This document shows, in pieces, positions 50,801 through 63,300 of a stretch of 64,000 bases of DNA (within the stretch, counting starts at the first letter, position 1; every line of letters starts with the position of its first letter). The notes under the pieces were generated by a model. It saw only the letters and a program-made list of their open reading frames with translations, ran no database searches and was not told the origin of the DNA. The translations under genes and the position numbers were made by a program. The DNA is taken from the NCBI GenBank assembly GCA_016946835.1, contig JACVTC010000005.1, positions 2,037,501 to 2,101,500 on the forward strand, read 5' to 3'. This DNA is from Neocallimastix lanati (nom. inval.) (Eukaryota > Neocallimastigomycota > Neocallimastigomycetes > Neocallimastigales > Neocallimastigaceae).

Positions 50801-51220
50801 ATAAATTATAGCATTTTACTTATTGTAGCTTTTACAGGTCCAACTGTTCCTGTTATTCCATTAGTTATGCTAGCATGTATTTTAGGTTTACCTGCAGTAT
50901 TAGTTGCTATAACTAGTAGAAGAGTGGTTTACATTGCTTGGATGTTAATTTATTTATGTGCTTTACCAATTTGGAATTTTGTTTTGCCAACATATGCCTA
51001 CTGGCACTTTGATGATTTCAGTTGGGGTGAAACAAGAAAAGTACAAGGTGATGATGGTTCAGGTCATGGTACAACTGAAAAGGAAGAAATATTTGATATT
51101 AAGCAAGTGCCATTAAGAAAATGGGCAGATTATGAAAAGGATCGTAGAAGACAGTTGACTGATAATTGGGAAAGTAATATTAAGAAATGGAAGGGTCAAT
51201 TAAGTGTTATCCAAGAATAG
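47808..51220 (+). CDS. Chitin synthase, division 2 (class IV-like), third copy
   Basis: Exon 1 is 47808-50611 and exon 2 is 50812-51220 (1070 residues). The donor is GTAAGT, the acceptor TTATAG, and the split codon TT|C restores the membrane-span sequence found in the two paralogues; the in-frame TAA at 50613 is therefore intronic. The cytosolic N-terminus is about 230 residues, longer than in the paralogues. A span at about 234-258, a b5-like region ([16 protein letters not shown] near 282, [10 protein letters not shown] near 313), and a second span lead to the catalytic core with D-A-D (728-730), E-D-R (845-847) and Q-R-R-R-W (884-888). The C-terminus keeps [17 protein letters not shown] but has no proline-rich tail. 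DNA is clearly diverged from the other two, so it is an older lineage. The motif set is complete and the enzyme is probably active. Confidence 0.92.
50612..50811 (+). other. 200-bp intron of the third chitin synthase
   Basis: GTAAGT donor, TTATAG acceptor, almost pure A/T. It interrupts a C-terminal membrane span. Paralogues A and B have no intron there, and this gene has no intron at their first-exon position. Confidence 0.85.
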
Positions 51221-51287
51221 AAGTTATATAAGGAGAAAAATAAAATATAATATAAAAATATTTTTCATATACATAAACTAGTATTAA

Positions 51288-51337
<50 letters not shown>

Positions 51338-51853
51338 CTTTAAATCCTTAAAAATGAGATAATTAGAGATATAAAAATATTAGTTTTATTAGTAATAGAG
51401 ATTATAATAGGAGTGTTGATAGTCATAATTGTCATTATTTAATTATTTAAAATGTAAAATTTAAAAATATATATATATATGTTTATATTTTATTTAACTT
51501 AATGTAATTATTATTACAATCAAACAATTTATAAAAATATAAAAATAAAAATATATAATTGTATTTTATTTATTTTTATGAACATGAATAATTTTTAATA
51601 TATGAACTTTATATATAATTATAAGAATAAATATATATAAAGTCCATACATTTATTTTTTATATTAAATTTTTATAATAAATATAATAAATGGATACTAC
51701 AATAAAGTTAAAACATTAAAGAAAAATCTTAAATGTATTAAAAAATATATTTAATATATTAAATTAATAAAATAAATAATTAATAATAAAATTTATAAGT
51801 AATAATAATTAATAATATTAATAGTTTTTATTGCTTCAAAATATTTTTAAAAA
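51221..51853. other. AT-rich intergenic DNA with an AAT repeat
   Basis: AAT repeat at 51288-51335, then A/T-only DNA. No gene. Confidence 0.65.
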
Positions 51854-52010
51854 ATGAATAAAATAATTAATAATATAAATACGAATTGTACATTTTCACA
51901 ATGTTCAGAAGAAGTTATTGAATCAATATTTTTAAAGAATAATAGCGAATTTCAAAGTAGGTTTTGTAATACAGTGTTAATTTTTTCCATTATATTAATT
52001 TTTTCCATTA

Positions 52011-52058
<48 letters not shown>

Positions 52059-52358
52059 TATATATATATATATTTTAAGATTCGAAATTTCCAATCAATA
52101 AAATTGTTTTAAATTTACCACTTGATAAACAGAAACCAATAATTGAAGTAAAAGATGAAAAATATTTTGTTCCAAAACATTTATATATTCAAAGTAATAT
52201 AAGAAATATTGAAATATATGAAAATGAAGAATATATAAAAACAATAAGAGGCGAACAAATTAATATTGAGTCTTTGTAAGAATATTAAAATTAAAATTTA
52301 CTTTTCATTTATTTATTACTTAATTTTAAATTGAATTAAACCATTGAATATACATATA

Positions 52359-52401
<43 letters not shown>

Positions 52402-53342
52402 GAAAGATGCTATTATGTTCATGATTTTAAATTTATAACAAAGAAAAATTCAAAGTCTGTTAAAGTAAAGGTAGTTATTGAAATATGTTATTATAATAAT
52501 ACTTAAGAATAGCTTTTGTATTTATAGAATAAATGACATAAAAAAATTTATTAATATAATAATTATTTATTATTAATGTTATTATTATTAATTATAAACT
52601 TTTTATTATTATTGTTATTGTTATTTGTATTTATAAATACTTAAATTTTATTTATTATTATTATTATTACTATAATCATAATAAATTAAATTAAATTACT
52701 TAAATTATTTATTGATATTATTATTATTACCTAAATATTATTATAAAAATATTAAATTTTAAAAGTTTATATCATCAGCAGGTGCAGAATCAATATTCAT
52801 TTATAATTTTAATTTAACTTATGAAAATTCATTTAAAAAAGTTTCACAAGATGATATTTCTATAGATTTTAATAATGTACGGGAAATGTTATCCGGTATT
52901 AATATTTCAGATGATGCAAAAAATATGTTAAATAATATCGAATCAAGTTCAAAAATGTTAAATTCATTAAATGGAAATTTCAATCCAAATAACATAAATC
53001 CATCATCATTCTTTCCTTTTGGAAATTCTTTACCTAGTTTAAATACACAAAAGTATATAACAAAAATAATAAATATTAATATATATATATGAGTATATTT
53101 AAAATTCATAAATTATTAACCCATAACAAAATTATGTTTTACTTTATAGAATGATAGATATTGAAAATAAAGCTGAAACTATTATTAAAGATAATAAAGA
53201 AATTGAAAACAAAAAAAAGGAGAATACTGTAGAAACAGATAAAGAAGCTAAAATTATGACATATTTAGAAAAAATAAATGAAAGAATGGATAGGATTGAG
53301 TCCAAACTTGATATGATTCTTTCTCATATGAATATTCATTAA
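51854..53342 (+). CDS. Five-exon gene, unknown function, C-terminal coiled coil
   Basis: Joined exons: 51854-51956, 52080-52275, 52407-52470, 52766-53052, 53150-53342, giving 280 residues with every junction in phase. Donors are GTAGGT, GTAAGA, GTAGTT and GTATAT; all acceptors end AG (for exon 3 an alternative donor six bases earlier, GTAAAG, is also in phase). Introns are 97-295 bases of T-runs, TA repeats and AT. The predicted protein has a beta-rich middle (K-P-I-I-E-V-K-D-E-K-Y-F-V-P, R-N-I-E-I-Y-E-N-E-E-Y, K-V-K-F-I-S-S-A-G-A-E-S-I-F-I-Y), an Asn/Ser/Phe-rich linker, and a C-terminal coiled coil ending E-R-M-D-R-I-E-S-K-L-D-M-I-L. The layout faintly recalls the animal PAAT (C10orf88) family, but I cannot support that. 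No signal peptide or membrane span. Confidence 0.6.
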
Positions 53343-53759
53343 AATTAATTAATGTGATATACCCCTCCATTTATATATATATATGTAAAGAAAAAATAAA
53401 ATATAAAATAATATATATTTTAATTTATTATTATTATTATTACTTTTTTGTTCTGAATAATTATATACATATAACTGTTTATAATTATATTAGTGATAGT
53501 TTATGTATATAAACTATCATTAGTATTATAATGTTTTATTGTGTCAGTATATTTTAAATCAATAACTAAATAGAAATATAATAAGAATGAATAATTTTTT
53601 TAGATTTTTTAAAACTTCATAAAGCTATTTTAATAATTTAATATTTTTTTTTTCCTATAATATCAATGAGTTTCGTTATTTTTTTTTTTTTTTTTATTTT
53701 TTCGTAAACTTTTTAAATATCTTTTAAATGGAATCTTTTTAAATATATATATATATATA

Positions 53760-53766
<7 letters not shown>
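53343..53766. other. AT-rich intergenic DNA
   Basis: 3' flank of the five-exon gene; T-runs at 53677-53695. No gene. Confidence 0.6.
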
Positions 53767-53802
<36 letters not shown>

Positions 53803-54190
53803 CTCATTTCTTGTGTGTACCACCCTTAGTTTCAGCCTTCCTCAAGGGCAGTGGGAATATTGAGGTTGTCACAACACTTTGCATAGGCAGATAATGTCCT
53901 TGCTGGACGGCCTAACTGAGCATTCAATATTGGTGCTCTGACATGCATATTATTGCTGAGAATTTTCTAGTACATTTTTTCTTGGGTGTTTCTCCAGTTC
54001 CTAACTTCATTTTGAAGCGAGGCCAATATAACCTTACCCAATGAGATATGTACTATCTCACTTGGCAGAATGATTGCAATTTAGTAGAATATATCTACAT
54101 TACTTAAGTTGAATATATATCTACATGGACATATGATATGCATCTAAATGTTAGTAATTCCATCGTAAATATATTAAATGAATATAATTG
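53767..54190 (-). mobile_element. Retroposon copy 2 with poly-A tail (minus strand)
   Basis: On the minus strand this is the same family as 43036-43445 and ends in an A-run of about 35 bases (plus-strand T-run 53767-53801). The shared block includes GAAGTTAGGAACTGGAGAAAC (complement of about 53988-54008) and ACCTCAATATTCCCACTG. The two copies differ at many positions, so both are old. No frame. Confidence 0.7.
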
Positions 54191-54342
54191 AAAGGAATTT
54201 TTTTTTTATTTTAGCCATAAATAAATTATTATTTTTTAACTATTCAATATAATTTTTTTTTTTTTTTTTTTTTGGTGGAGTATTACAGGGTTATTTATTA
54301 AATTTAATAATGAATTAGACTATTCAATATATAAATAAAAAA

Positions 54343-54393
<51 letters not shown>

Positions 54394-54547
54394 TTATTTA
54401 TTTAAAAAAACTATTATTTAAAAAAATTAACTTAAATATAATGAGTTATATATTTATTCCATATATTTAAAAAGGATATTTCAATATATAATAGAGATAA
54501 CAATTAAAAAATGATTATAGTTAATAAATATTTTTCATTTTTTATCA
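54191..54547. repeat. Homopolymer-rich DNA
   Basis: T-runs at 54252-54273 and about 54345-54390 (close to 45 T). No gene. Confidence 0.7.
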
Positions 54548-54579
54548 ATAGTTTCACCTACCGTAGTAGGTGAAACTAT
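54548..54579. repeat. Perfect 14-bp hairpin
   Basis: ATAGTTTCACCTAC, loop CGTA, then GTAGGTGAAACTAT. Much higher G+C than the flanks. It adjoins coding-like scraps to its right and could be the end of a small inverted-repeat element. Confidence 0.6.
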
Positions 54580-54599
54580 AAAATTCAAATATTTATTAA

Positions 54600-55120
54600 A
54601 ATTATGTAAATAATTTAAATCTTCCCAAATACCCACCACAAGAATCTACACCAATAAATACTCCAATTGCAGGTCCAAGTAATAGATATAATAGATATGT
54701 AGGGAATATAATCCTTAATAACTAATAATTATCACAGTTATACAAAAAAATATAAAGCATTATATACTAGTCCAGTATCACTAAACTTTAACGAATCACT
54801 AATATATATACGAATACTATATGTAATGTAATTCCAATAATATCAGAACCTTTAGCATTTAGATCAAGTTTTTCAATTACTGTACTTACTAATCCATTAC
54901 AATCCAATACTGCATCATTAGTAACTTCAAGTTCATGATAATTAATACAAAGTTTAACAAAAAGAAAATGAAGCTAAATTAGATGTCGATAAAAAAATAA
55001 AATATGGAAAAAAAAAAAAAAGGAAGAAAACGATTTTAAATTATGAACAACAAGTAATAATGGTTGAAAATGCTGAGCTGAAACTATTCCATATAAAAAG
55101 CAGAAAATGTTAATTATGAA
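54600..55120. pseudogene. Coding-like scraps on both strands
   Basis: The minus strand near 54935-54800 reads VTNDAVLDCNGLVSTVIEKL and further DLNAKGSDIIGIT; nearer 54690-54620 it reads GPAIGVFIGVDSCGGYLGRF. On the plus strand 54959-55112 is an open basic segment ending F-H-I-K-S-R-K-C-stop. I recognise none of these. Stops and frame changes suggest remnants of one or more decayed genes or elements. Confidence 0.35.
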
Positions 55121-55221
55121 TCTAATTCAGAAGAATTAACTATAGATAATAAATTCAATTAAAGTTCTCAATATTGAAACATATAATAAATAAGCAAATT
55201 CCGATAAAAAAATATATGTAT

Positions 55222-55485
<264 letters not shown>

Positions 55486-55618
55486 ACTATATATTTATTG
55501 ATATTATACATTTATTTATTATGTAATTTATTAAAGTGTATTTGTGTTTTATTTAAAACTAGTTAATTCATTTTTTTATATTATATAAATTTATGTTAGC
55601 AATCATTTTAAATATTTT

Positions 55619-55936
55619 GTGTAACATGTATATATATAACAAAAGCTCTCATTCTTAATCATAATAATTACGTATTATTATATTAAGTAAATAAAGCAAC
55701 ATATATCAATAATAATTTTTAACTTTACTGAAATAAAGTAGTACGTATATATAAGTAACTAATAGTAATTTACGTGTTACCAAATAAGATATTAAAAGAA
55801 TATAATTATACAGAGAAAAAGATTTTAACACAAAGTCTTGTGTAACATAGAAGTCACATATATACTACTTGATAATACAAAAACGTATGCAATAGAAATA
55901 TAGTAGAAAAGTAATAAAGATGTATGTTTGTTTACA
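55619..55936 (-). mobile_element. Candidate 3' LTR of the minus-strand copia remnant
   Basis: Reading the minus strand, a purine tract TTAGGGGAG (55945-55937) is followed at 55936 by TGTAAACAAACATACATC. The proposed end ATGTTACACA at 55619 gives TGT...ACA termini. With no second copy in the window the inner boundary is a guess; the purine tract plus TGT is the stronger evidence. Confidence 0.35.
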
Positions 55937-56404
55937 CTCCCCTAAGTTAGATATTTTTTATGAATATCTTATTTGTAAATTCAGACATTTTTGTTTCTAG
56001 TAAATTCTTTGTAAGTGGGTCAGTTAATAAAAATATTGTCTATTATAAAATGAATTCTGATATTCTTATGCTTTAATTTTTAATTAATTTCTCCATTCTT
56101 AATTATTCTTTGGCTATCTTTATTGTCCATCTATAAAGTAATAGGATAGTTGGTTTTGAAGATTTCATATAACATGTTTTTAATGAGTGTCATTCATAGG
56201 TGTATCTTGGTTAATGTAATTATCTGTTGAATGATAGTCGGACATAACATCTTTAAAAATAACATCATCAGTATAATAAAATGATTCAATAAGAGTCGAC
56301 AGAATCAACAGAAATATCAGATGAATAATTCTCGTCAATATCAATAGAAATACTATCCAAGATATTGGAATGTTCGCTTTTATCAGGATATGAGTTGCAT
56401 TCAA
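55937..56404 (-). pseudogene. Ty1/copia pol remnant (linker plus RNase H end)
   Basis: Minus-strand frames read an acidic linker (SNILDSISIDIDENYSSDIS), then after a break M-D-N-K-D-S-Q-R-I-I-K-N, L-K-H-K-N-I-R-I-H-F-I and L-T-D-P-L-T-K-N-L-L-E. These match the copia RNase H end, where D-N-(Q/K)-(S/D) and H-I-D-I-(R/K)-x-H-F precede the A-D-x-L-T-K-P-L signature. The reverse transcriptase is missing and stops are present. A purine tract and LTR-like end follow. Confidence 0.6.
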
Positions 56405-57396
56405 TAATTATAACAAAGTCTTCAGTAGCTTTGCAATTGGCACTCCACTTTCACAGAAATATCTTAAAGATAATAGAATTTATTTTGTTGCTTTCTTTGC
56501 AAGATCACTTTTTCCTACCGAAAAGAACAACATCATATATGACGAAGAACTTTTAGCCATTTACTCTGTTATTGAACATTGGCGACATCCTTGTAAAGAT
56601 AATTCTATTCCTTTTACTATCTTTTCAGATCGTAGAACTCAATTTGCTTCAAAGTTTTGAAAAGCTATTTGTTCTTCCCTTAACATTACCATGAACCCTA
56701 CATCCCCATTCTATTTCATCGGAAGACTAATGGTTTAACGGAGAGGGTGAACTCCATTATTGAAAAATACTTAAAATATTATACTAACTTCAAAGATACA
56801 GACTGGAATAATTTTTTATATCTTTCGGAATTCAATTATGATAACTCAATTCAAGATTCAACGAATTTTTCACCCTTTATTACATATTATAGCATTCTTA
56901 AAATTCCAAGTAATACCGATGTTCCTTGGGCCGACAAATTTATTCAAAACTTTGTCAAATTAACAAAAATGCTTAAAAAAAATTTACAACAAGCAATAAA
57001 GAAACAAAAGGAATTCGCTTAATTTCAAATTAGGTGATAAAGTATGGATTAAGAGCTCACTTATTATTTATAACGATAAAAAAATTAAAGCCTAGAAAAC
57101 TTGGTCCAAACAAAATTATTAAAAAAAATTTATCAGTATCTTATAAATTTGAATTACCAAAGAATATTAAGATATATCCAGTTATTCATGTTTCAGAATT
57201 TAAACAATGTTTTGAAGATCATTTTAGAAGAAAACAAAAACCATATCCTCCTATAATTGTAAATGATGAAGAAAAATACGAAGTTGAAAAAATTTTAGAT
57301 AAAAGAAAACATGATATCTTATTAAATAGAAAGAATATCCATTATCTGAAGCATCTTAAGAGGCTGAAACAATTTTTAACTTCTTTGAACCTTTAG
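56405..57396 (+). pseudogene. Ty3/gypsy chromovirus pol remnant (RNase H, integrase, chromodomain)
   Basis: From 56412 one frame reads S-S-F-A-I-G-T-P-L-S-Q, F-V-A-F-F-A-R-S-L-F-P-T-E-K-N, I-Y-D-E-E-L-L-A-I, the gypsy RNase H. It jumps directly to T-I-F-S-D-R-R-T-Q-F-A-S-K-F, the middle of integrase, so the HHCC zinc region and first catalytic Asp are deleted. A frameshift leads to L-T-E-R-V-N-S-I-I-E-K-Y-L (56740 onward) and the integrase C-end; a stop near 57020 and another shift lead to K-L-G-P-N-K-I-I, H-V-S-E-F-K, and finally Y-E-V-E-K-I-L-D-K-R-K, the start of a chromodomain, ending at 57396. Clearly dead; order and strand are consistent with one element. Confidence 0.8.
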
Positions 57397-57656
57397 AAGA
57401 ATTTAGCATAAATAATTAAAATCAAATCTAAAAATGAATAATTAATAAAAACTTTTATTAATATCAAACTTGCATAAATTTTAATCATTTATCCAATATA
57501 AGTACTATTAAGTATTATCAATATTCATGTATTATTATATATTTTATTCGTGTAACTTTATTAGTATCATGTAATTTTATATATAATTTCATACTATAAA
57601 ACAGTTGATTATTTTTATTTTTATTTTAATTTTATTTTAGCCAAACTGTTAGATTC
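57397..57656. other. AT-rich DNA downstream of the gypsy remnant
   Basis: No gene. TGTTAGATTCTTCTGGTAT at about 57648 begins a higher-G+C stretch that could be the element's 3' LTR, but there is no second LTR to compare. Confidence 0.4.
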
Positions 57657-57950
57657 TTCTGGTATCCGAATTCTCGAATCAGACCATGTAACGAAGTCTT
57701 CAGTTAGTAAAGTTAGAACCTTGGTCTAATGGTTAGTTACCTTGACCATGACCATTGTTTCATGGGTTCGACTCACACCTATTTTGTAGAAAATAAATAT
57801 TTTCTGCAAAATAGGTATTATAATACATCGGTTGATTAATATTAATTATTAATTATTTTAAATATTTATAGAACTTATTTTTATAAACGTATTTTATTTT
57901 TCTCTCTTTTGTATACCGACCTATCGTGTTTACTCTTTCCCTTACAATCT
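57657..57950. other. Higher-G+C stretch with tRNA-like boxes and a palindrome
   Basis: TGGTCTAATGG (57722) fits a Pol III A box and GGGTTCGACTCAC (57764) a B box at tRNA-like spacing. The acceptor, D and T stems do not pair properly, so it is not an intact tRNA gene. Immediately downstream, 57778-57795 and 57798-57815 form an 18-bp stem with a two-base loop and one G-T mismatch. Confidence 0.4.
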
Positions 57951-59580
57951 TAAAATAAAAACAAATATTAATAATTAATTTTTTTTTGTTTATATATATA
58001 TAATTATAATTGTAATTCTATAATATTCATTTATATAATAAATGAATATATTATTCAGTAATCATTTAATATGAAAAAGTATAAAAGAATGAAAGTTTAA
58101 AAATTTTTTCGTAAAAATAAGCTCAAATAATTAAAAAAAGAACATAAAAATATCTAAATTTTATAAGAGAGAATAATCTATTCTTTTCATATGCTGTGTA
58201 GTTCCTTAAAAAAAAAAAGGAATTTTTGCTTTTTTGATTTATATCTCATAAAACAAAAATATTATTTATATTTTATTTTATTTGTTCTACTTTTAAATAA
58301 TAACTAATAGACAAAAAATATTTTATGATTCTTATTTTTAAAAATAAAAGTTTATAATTAATATAATTTTTATATTTTTAATATTTATATGTATTTACAT
58401 TATACACATAATAATCGATTTTTAAAAATTTCTTCTTAATATTTTTTTAAATATGTATATGTGAATATTTATTATTTTGTACTAAACACATAAATATATC
58501 TTAGATACTATTTTGGTTTTGAGTAAAAATTTTGTACATTTTTTTATTTTTATTTAATAATTTTTGGAAGACACAAATTTACTAATGAAGTCATGACAAA
58601 GATCTAATAAAATTTATAATTTAATCAAAAAAATAAAAAATAAAAAAAGATAAAATGAAATAAAATAAAATAAAAAAAGGACTATTTCTTCTAGATATGT
58701 AATTATTATAATGAAAAATTCCTCAATCAAATGGCATTTAATGTATAAAATTTATGGTTTATCATTGTATTTATATACATTGAAAGAATTTTATTTTATA
58801 TATATATAGATCTATATATATATTTTTTTCTCAAATTTTATTTGATTTATTAATTATATTATTATAATAAATATTCAATAATATTATGTATTATTATATA
58901 ATAATATGTTTAATTAAACTCTTTATTTTTTTATTTATAATATGAACAAATAATTGTATCTTCATTTTATTCTGTTCATTATTAATTATGGTATAATTTA
59001 AAAAAAATTAGAAATAAAATAATAAAAAAAAAAATATATATATATATATGTATATATGTATATATGTATATATATATAGATTGTATATAATTATAAAAAC
59101 ACAAAATTATATATTTATATATTTAATTCAAAAAGAACATTGCCATTTCTATTTTTATTTTATTTTTTAATTTTTTTTTTTTATTTAATAATCGATATAT
59201 TAATATTAGTATATTCAATAAAAAATTGTAATGACAGAAAAAAAAATATTACTTTAATCATAGATATATATGATACACATATAATTATTATACATATCAA
59301 TCAATTGTTGAAGGTTTGTATTTTTAAACTTTTTAAATTCTTTATGAATTAGAAATATGATTCAAGGCAGAAAAGTACGAACTTTCTTTTATAAATTAAT
59401 ATATCTAAATAAAAATAAAATATATATATTTTTTTTTTACTTAATAAAAGATTAATGCATCTTCTTGTACATTTATTTTTTTCATATATTTAATTAAACT
59501 TTATTATTTTTTTTAAACATTAGTATATATTATTAAATTGATTCATATTTTTAATTAAAAAAATTTTTTTTTTATCTAAT
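57951..59580. other. AT-rich intergenic DNA
   Basis: TA/GTATATAT repeats at 59034-59080. The frame at 59140-59352 is low complexity. No gene. Confidence 0.6.
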
Positions 59581-59599
59581 CATATAATATCTATTATGA

Positions 59600-59868
<269 letters not shown>

Positions 59869-60236
59869 TGTTAAAGTATTAAATAATATAAATAAATAAA
59901 CTTAATAATTTAGGTTTATAATTAAATAATAGAAAATATAAATCATAAATATTTATGTAAAAAACTAAACTTAAAATGTAAATTAACATTATTTATGTTA
60001 ATACATAGTTAAAGTAAATCATTAGATTTATCATGCGCATGTAAATAGTTTCTTTATTCTTGTTTATTCACGTGAAATAGTTATATAGTTTATATAAAAA
60101 TAATTGTTTATTTTATAGACGAAAATTCGCGACTTTCGTCAATAAGTAATTTTTTAATAAATAAATAAATGTATAAATTATTAATAACTAAATAAATTAC
60201 TTTAATAGATTAAGAGTCTCATCTGTACTCTTAACA
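59869..60236 (+). mobile_element. 5' LTR of a Ty1/copia retrotransposon
   Basis: Starts TGTTAAAG and ends CTCTTAACA, a six-base terminal inverted repeat (TGTTAA/TTAACA), 368 bp. Two hairpins are visible: GACGAAA...TTTCGTC near 60118-60140 and TTAAGAGT...ACTCTTAA ending at the LTR end. The 5' flank is ATAAT; the matching target duplication lies outside the window. The sequence after the LTR (TTCTCATATAATATTG) is the expected primer-binding position, but I recognise no standard tRNA match. Confidence 0.65.
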
Positions 60237-60394
60237 TTCTCATATAATATTGATAAAATAATATAAAATATCTTTATTAAAATAAAATATTAATTAAATA
60301 AAATATTAATAAAATTACATAATAAAAACACAAAATAATCTTCTTAAAACCCAAATATATAATAATATTAATTATTAAATTAAAAATCAATTAA

Positions 60395-63300
60395 ATGAGT
60401 GATTTTATCCCGTTCAAAAAGGAAGCCATATTGAATGGCAAAAATTTTAATATATGGTATGATAATTTAACGGACATATTGGAGAAAGATGACTTAGCTG
60501 AATATCTAACTAAAGATATATTGGAAGAAGCCAAAAGGGACAATACCAAAAAGGAAGAAGAAATAAAGGAAATCAAGAAAACGAACACAAAAGTCCGTTA
60601 TATTATTAAAAATACCATAAATTCCAAAATCCATGAAGATATTATTGGCATGAACACTCCATATGCCATAATAAATTATCTAAGAGAAGAATACAAATTA
60701 AGTGAGAATGACATGACTCAATGGATTAGTAAACTTAAAAATGTCAAAGCTGAAAAGGAAACAGAAATACCTTCAGCTATTAAGGAAATCTTTAAATTAT
60801 TTAATGGCATGAACTCCTCCGGAAATATTATCTCCGAAAAAGAAAAAGTAAAATATTTATTAAGAGCATTACCAAAAAGTTATAAAATGAAATTAACTTT
60901 AAATGGTAATGAAACAGCCGAAGAATTAAAAACAACTATAGTAAAAGATATAAACACCTGGTTATATGTCGATGAACAAACAGATAAAGACCAACGACCA
61001 TATGATCCAATGGACATCGACTATGCTGGGAAACTTGGATACAAGAATAGGAAAAATTTAAAAAACAAGAACAATAATAAAAATTTTTCAAAAAAAGGAA
61101 ATCCAAGTAAACAAAACAACAAAGAAAAATTTAATAATAATAAATATAACAATAATAATAAATACTGCGAAATCTGTGAAAGGAGGGGTCATTCTACCAA
61201 AGAATGTAGGTATAATCCAAGAAACCCAAATGGATTATACAATAAATACTACATTCAAAATGAACAAAAATTAAATAATTATCACACTCATAATAATTGG
61301 CATAATGAAAGACCCATAAGATATATTAATTTAAATGATGAATATAATGAAAATATATCTTATGATGATATAAAGCCAATGTTTTATAAATATTATAATC
61401 CTAAAAGCAAAGGAAAATATGTGGATGATGATGATTCAGATGAATATCAAGAATCTGAAAAATCAAATTGTTTCATAAATTATGATAAAGAAGACGTTAA
61501 AAATGAAGTTTTAATTAAAAATAATATAATAACACGAGTAGAAAATAAATTAAATTTAGCTAATGAAATTTTTATAAATAATATTAATAAAAAGGAAATA
61601 AATACAAATAATACAAATGAAATTTTTAATATTAATTACAATAAAAAAGAAACATCAGAATGGTTATATGATTCAGGTGCTGGTGAACATATAACTAATG
61701 ATCTAAGTCTGCTTAAAAATTTTAAAAAAGAAAAAATAAAGTTAAGATGTGCAAATAATACTTATTGCTATTTTGAAGGCCATGGTGAATTTGAATTTAC
61801 TATTAATAATTATCATTTTAAATTTAACAAAGTATTATATTCAAAAGAAGTAGCTAAAAATATTATTAGTGGAATAGAATGGGCAAAACAAGATGTTAAA
61901 ACCTTGACAGAAAAGGATAAACACAATAATATTATCCTCAGAATTTTAGATAACAATTATAATATTATTGCCACATTCCAAGCTAATAATAACAATGAAG
62001 TTAAAATTGTAGTTACTCATTTCAATATTGAAAATGAAAGAAATAATAAAAATAATCTTATGGCAATCCAAAATTTTCGGAATGCTGAAGAGTTAACTTG
62101 GCATCGACGGCTTGGTCATTTCTACCAAGAAGATTTGAAGAATTATCTAAATAATCATGAAATTAACTTAGATAAGTGTGATGATTGCAAAATTGCGAAA
62201 ATGAAACGCAATCCACACAATAAAACTCCTCCTAGAGCTAAAGAGATCTTAGAAGTTATACATTCAGATATTATTGGTCCTATTAACACATCTTATACTG
62301 GAAAAAGGTTCATTCTTACTATCTTAGATGAAGCTTCTAGAAAATCATGGGTTTTTATAATGAAGAGTAAATCAGAAGCTACTGATATTATTATCAATAC
62401 CTTAAGAATGCTTAATAATAAATATAAGGATCATAAAATTAAAGTTTTTAAATCGGATAACGCAAAGGAATATAAAAACAAGAAAATTGATTCCTTTTGC
62501 AATGAAAATGGAATTGAAAAAGTATTCTCTCCTCCGTATAATCCTGAAAATAATGGACTATGTGAAAGATTTAATCTTACTATTGTTTCCTGCGCGAAAA
62601 CCTTGTTATATTGGAGTGGACTTAGTGAAAACTTCTGGGACTTTGCGATATTATACGCTAACTATATATACAACAAAGTTCCTCATTCTGGAATTCATAA
62701 CAAAATTCCAGATGAAATATTCTACAAAAACAAAGTAAAAATTAATCACATCAAGGTATTCGGTTGTATCACCTTCTATATTGACAGAAGCCAAAATAAA
62801 TCCAAATTTTCACCTAATTCTAAGAAAGGAATTTTTCTTGGATTTAGTGAAAAAACTAATAGCTATATTATTATGGATTTCAATGATAATTCAATTCATT
62901 ATTGTAGAGAAATTTACTGTTTAGAAGATACTCCTGCTAATGTAAAATTAGCAAACAATAAATCAAATCAATATGGTGATCAGGAATTTCTTACTTTTGA
63001 TTTTTATTTTTCGAAGAATTTACCAGACTCATCTGGTGGAGAAAATCATAAAGCTGGTAACCATAGTAGTAAACCTTCTGAAAATAAATTTAATAACAAC
63101 AACAAAGAAAATAGCAAAAATACCAAAGAAAATTATTCATCATTACCTATCACAAACAATGATGATTTACAAGAAAATTTAAATAAGGACAATTCCCCTA
63201 AAAGAGATAAAGGGAAAAGCCCAGAGACTGAGGATTCTAACGATACCAATATCAATAATAATATTGGTAAGGACAAAGAAATAAAAATCGCAGAAGAAGA

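Noticed and set aside
57715-57787. tRNA gene
   Set aside because: A- and B-box motifs are present but acceptor, D and T stems do not pair, and no anticodon stem forms.
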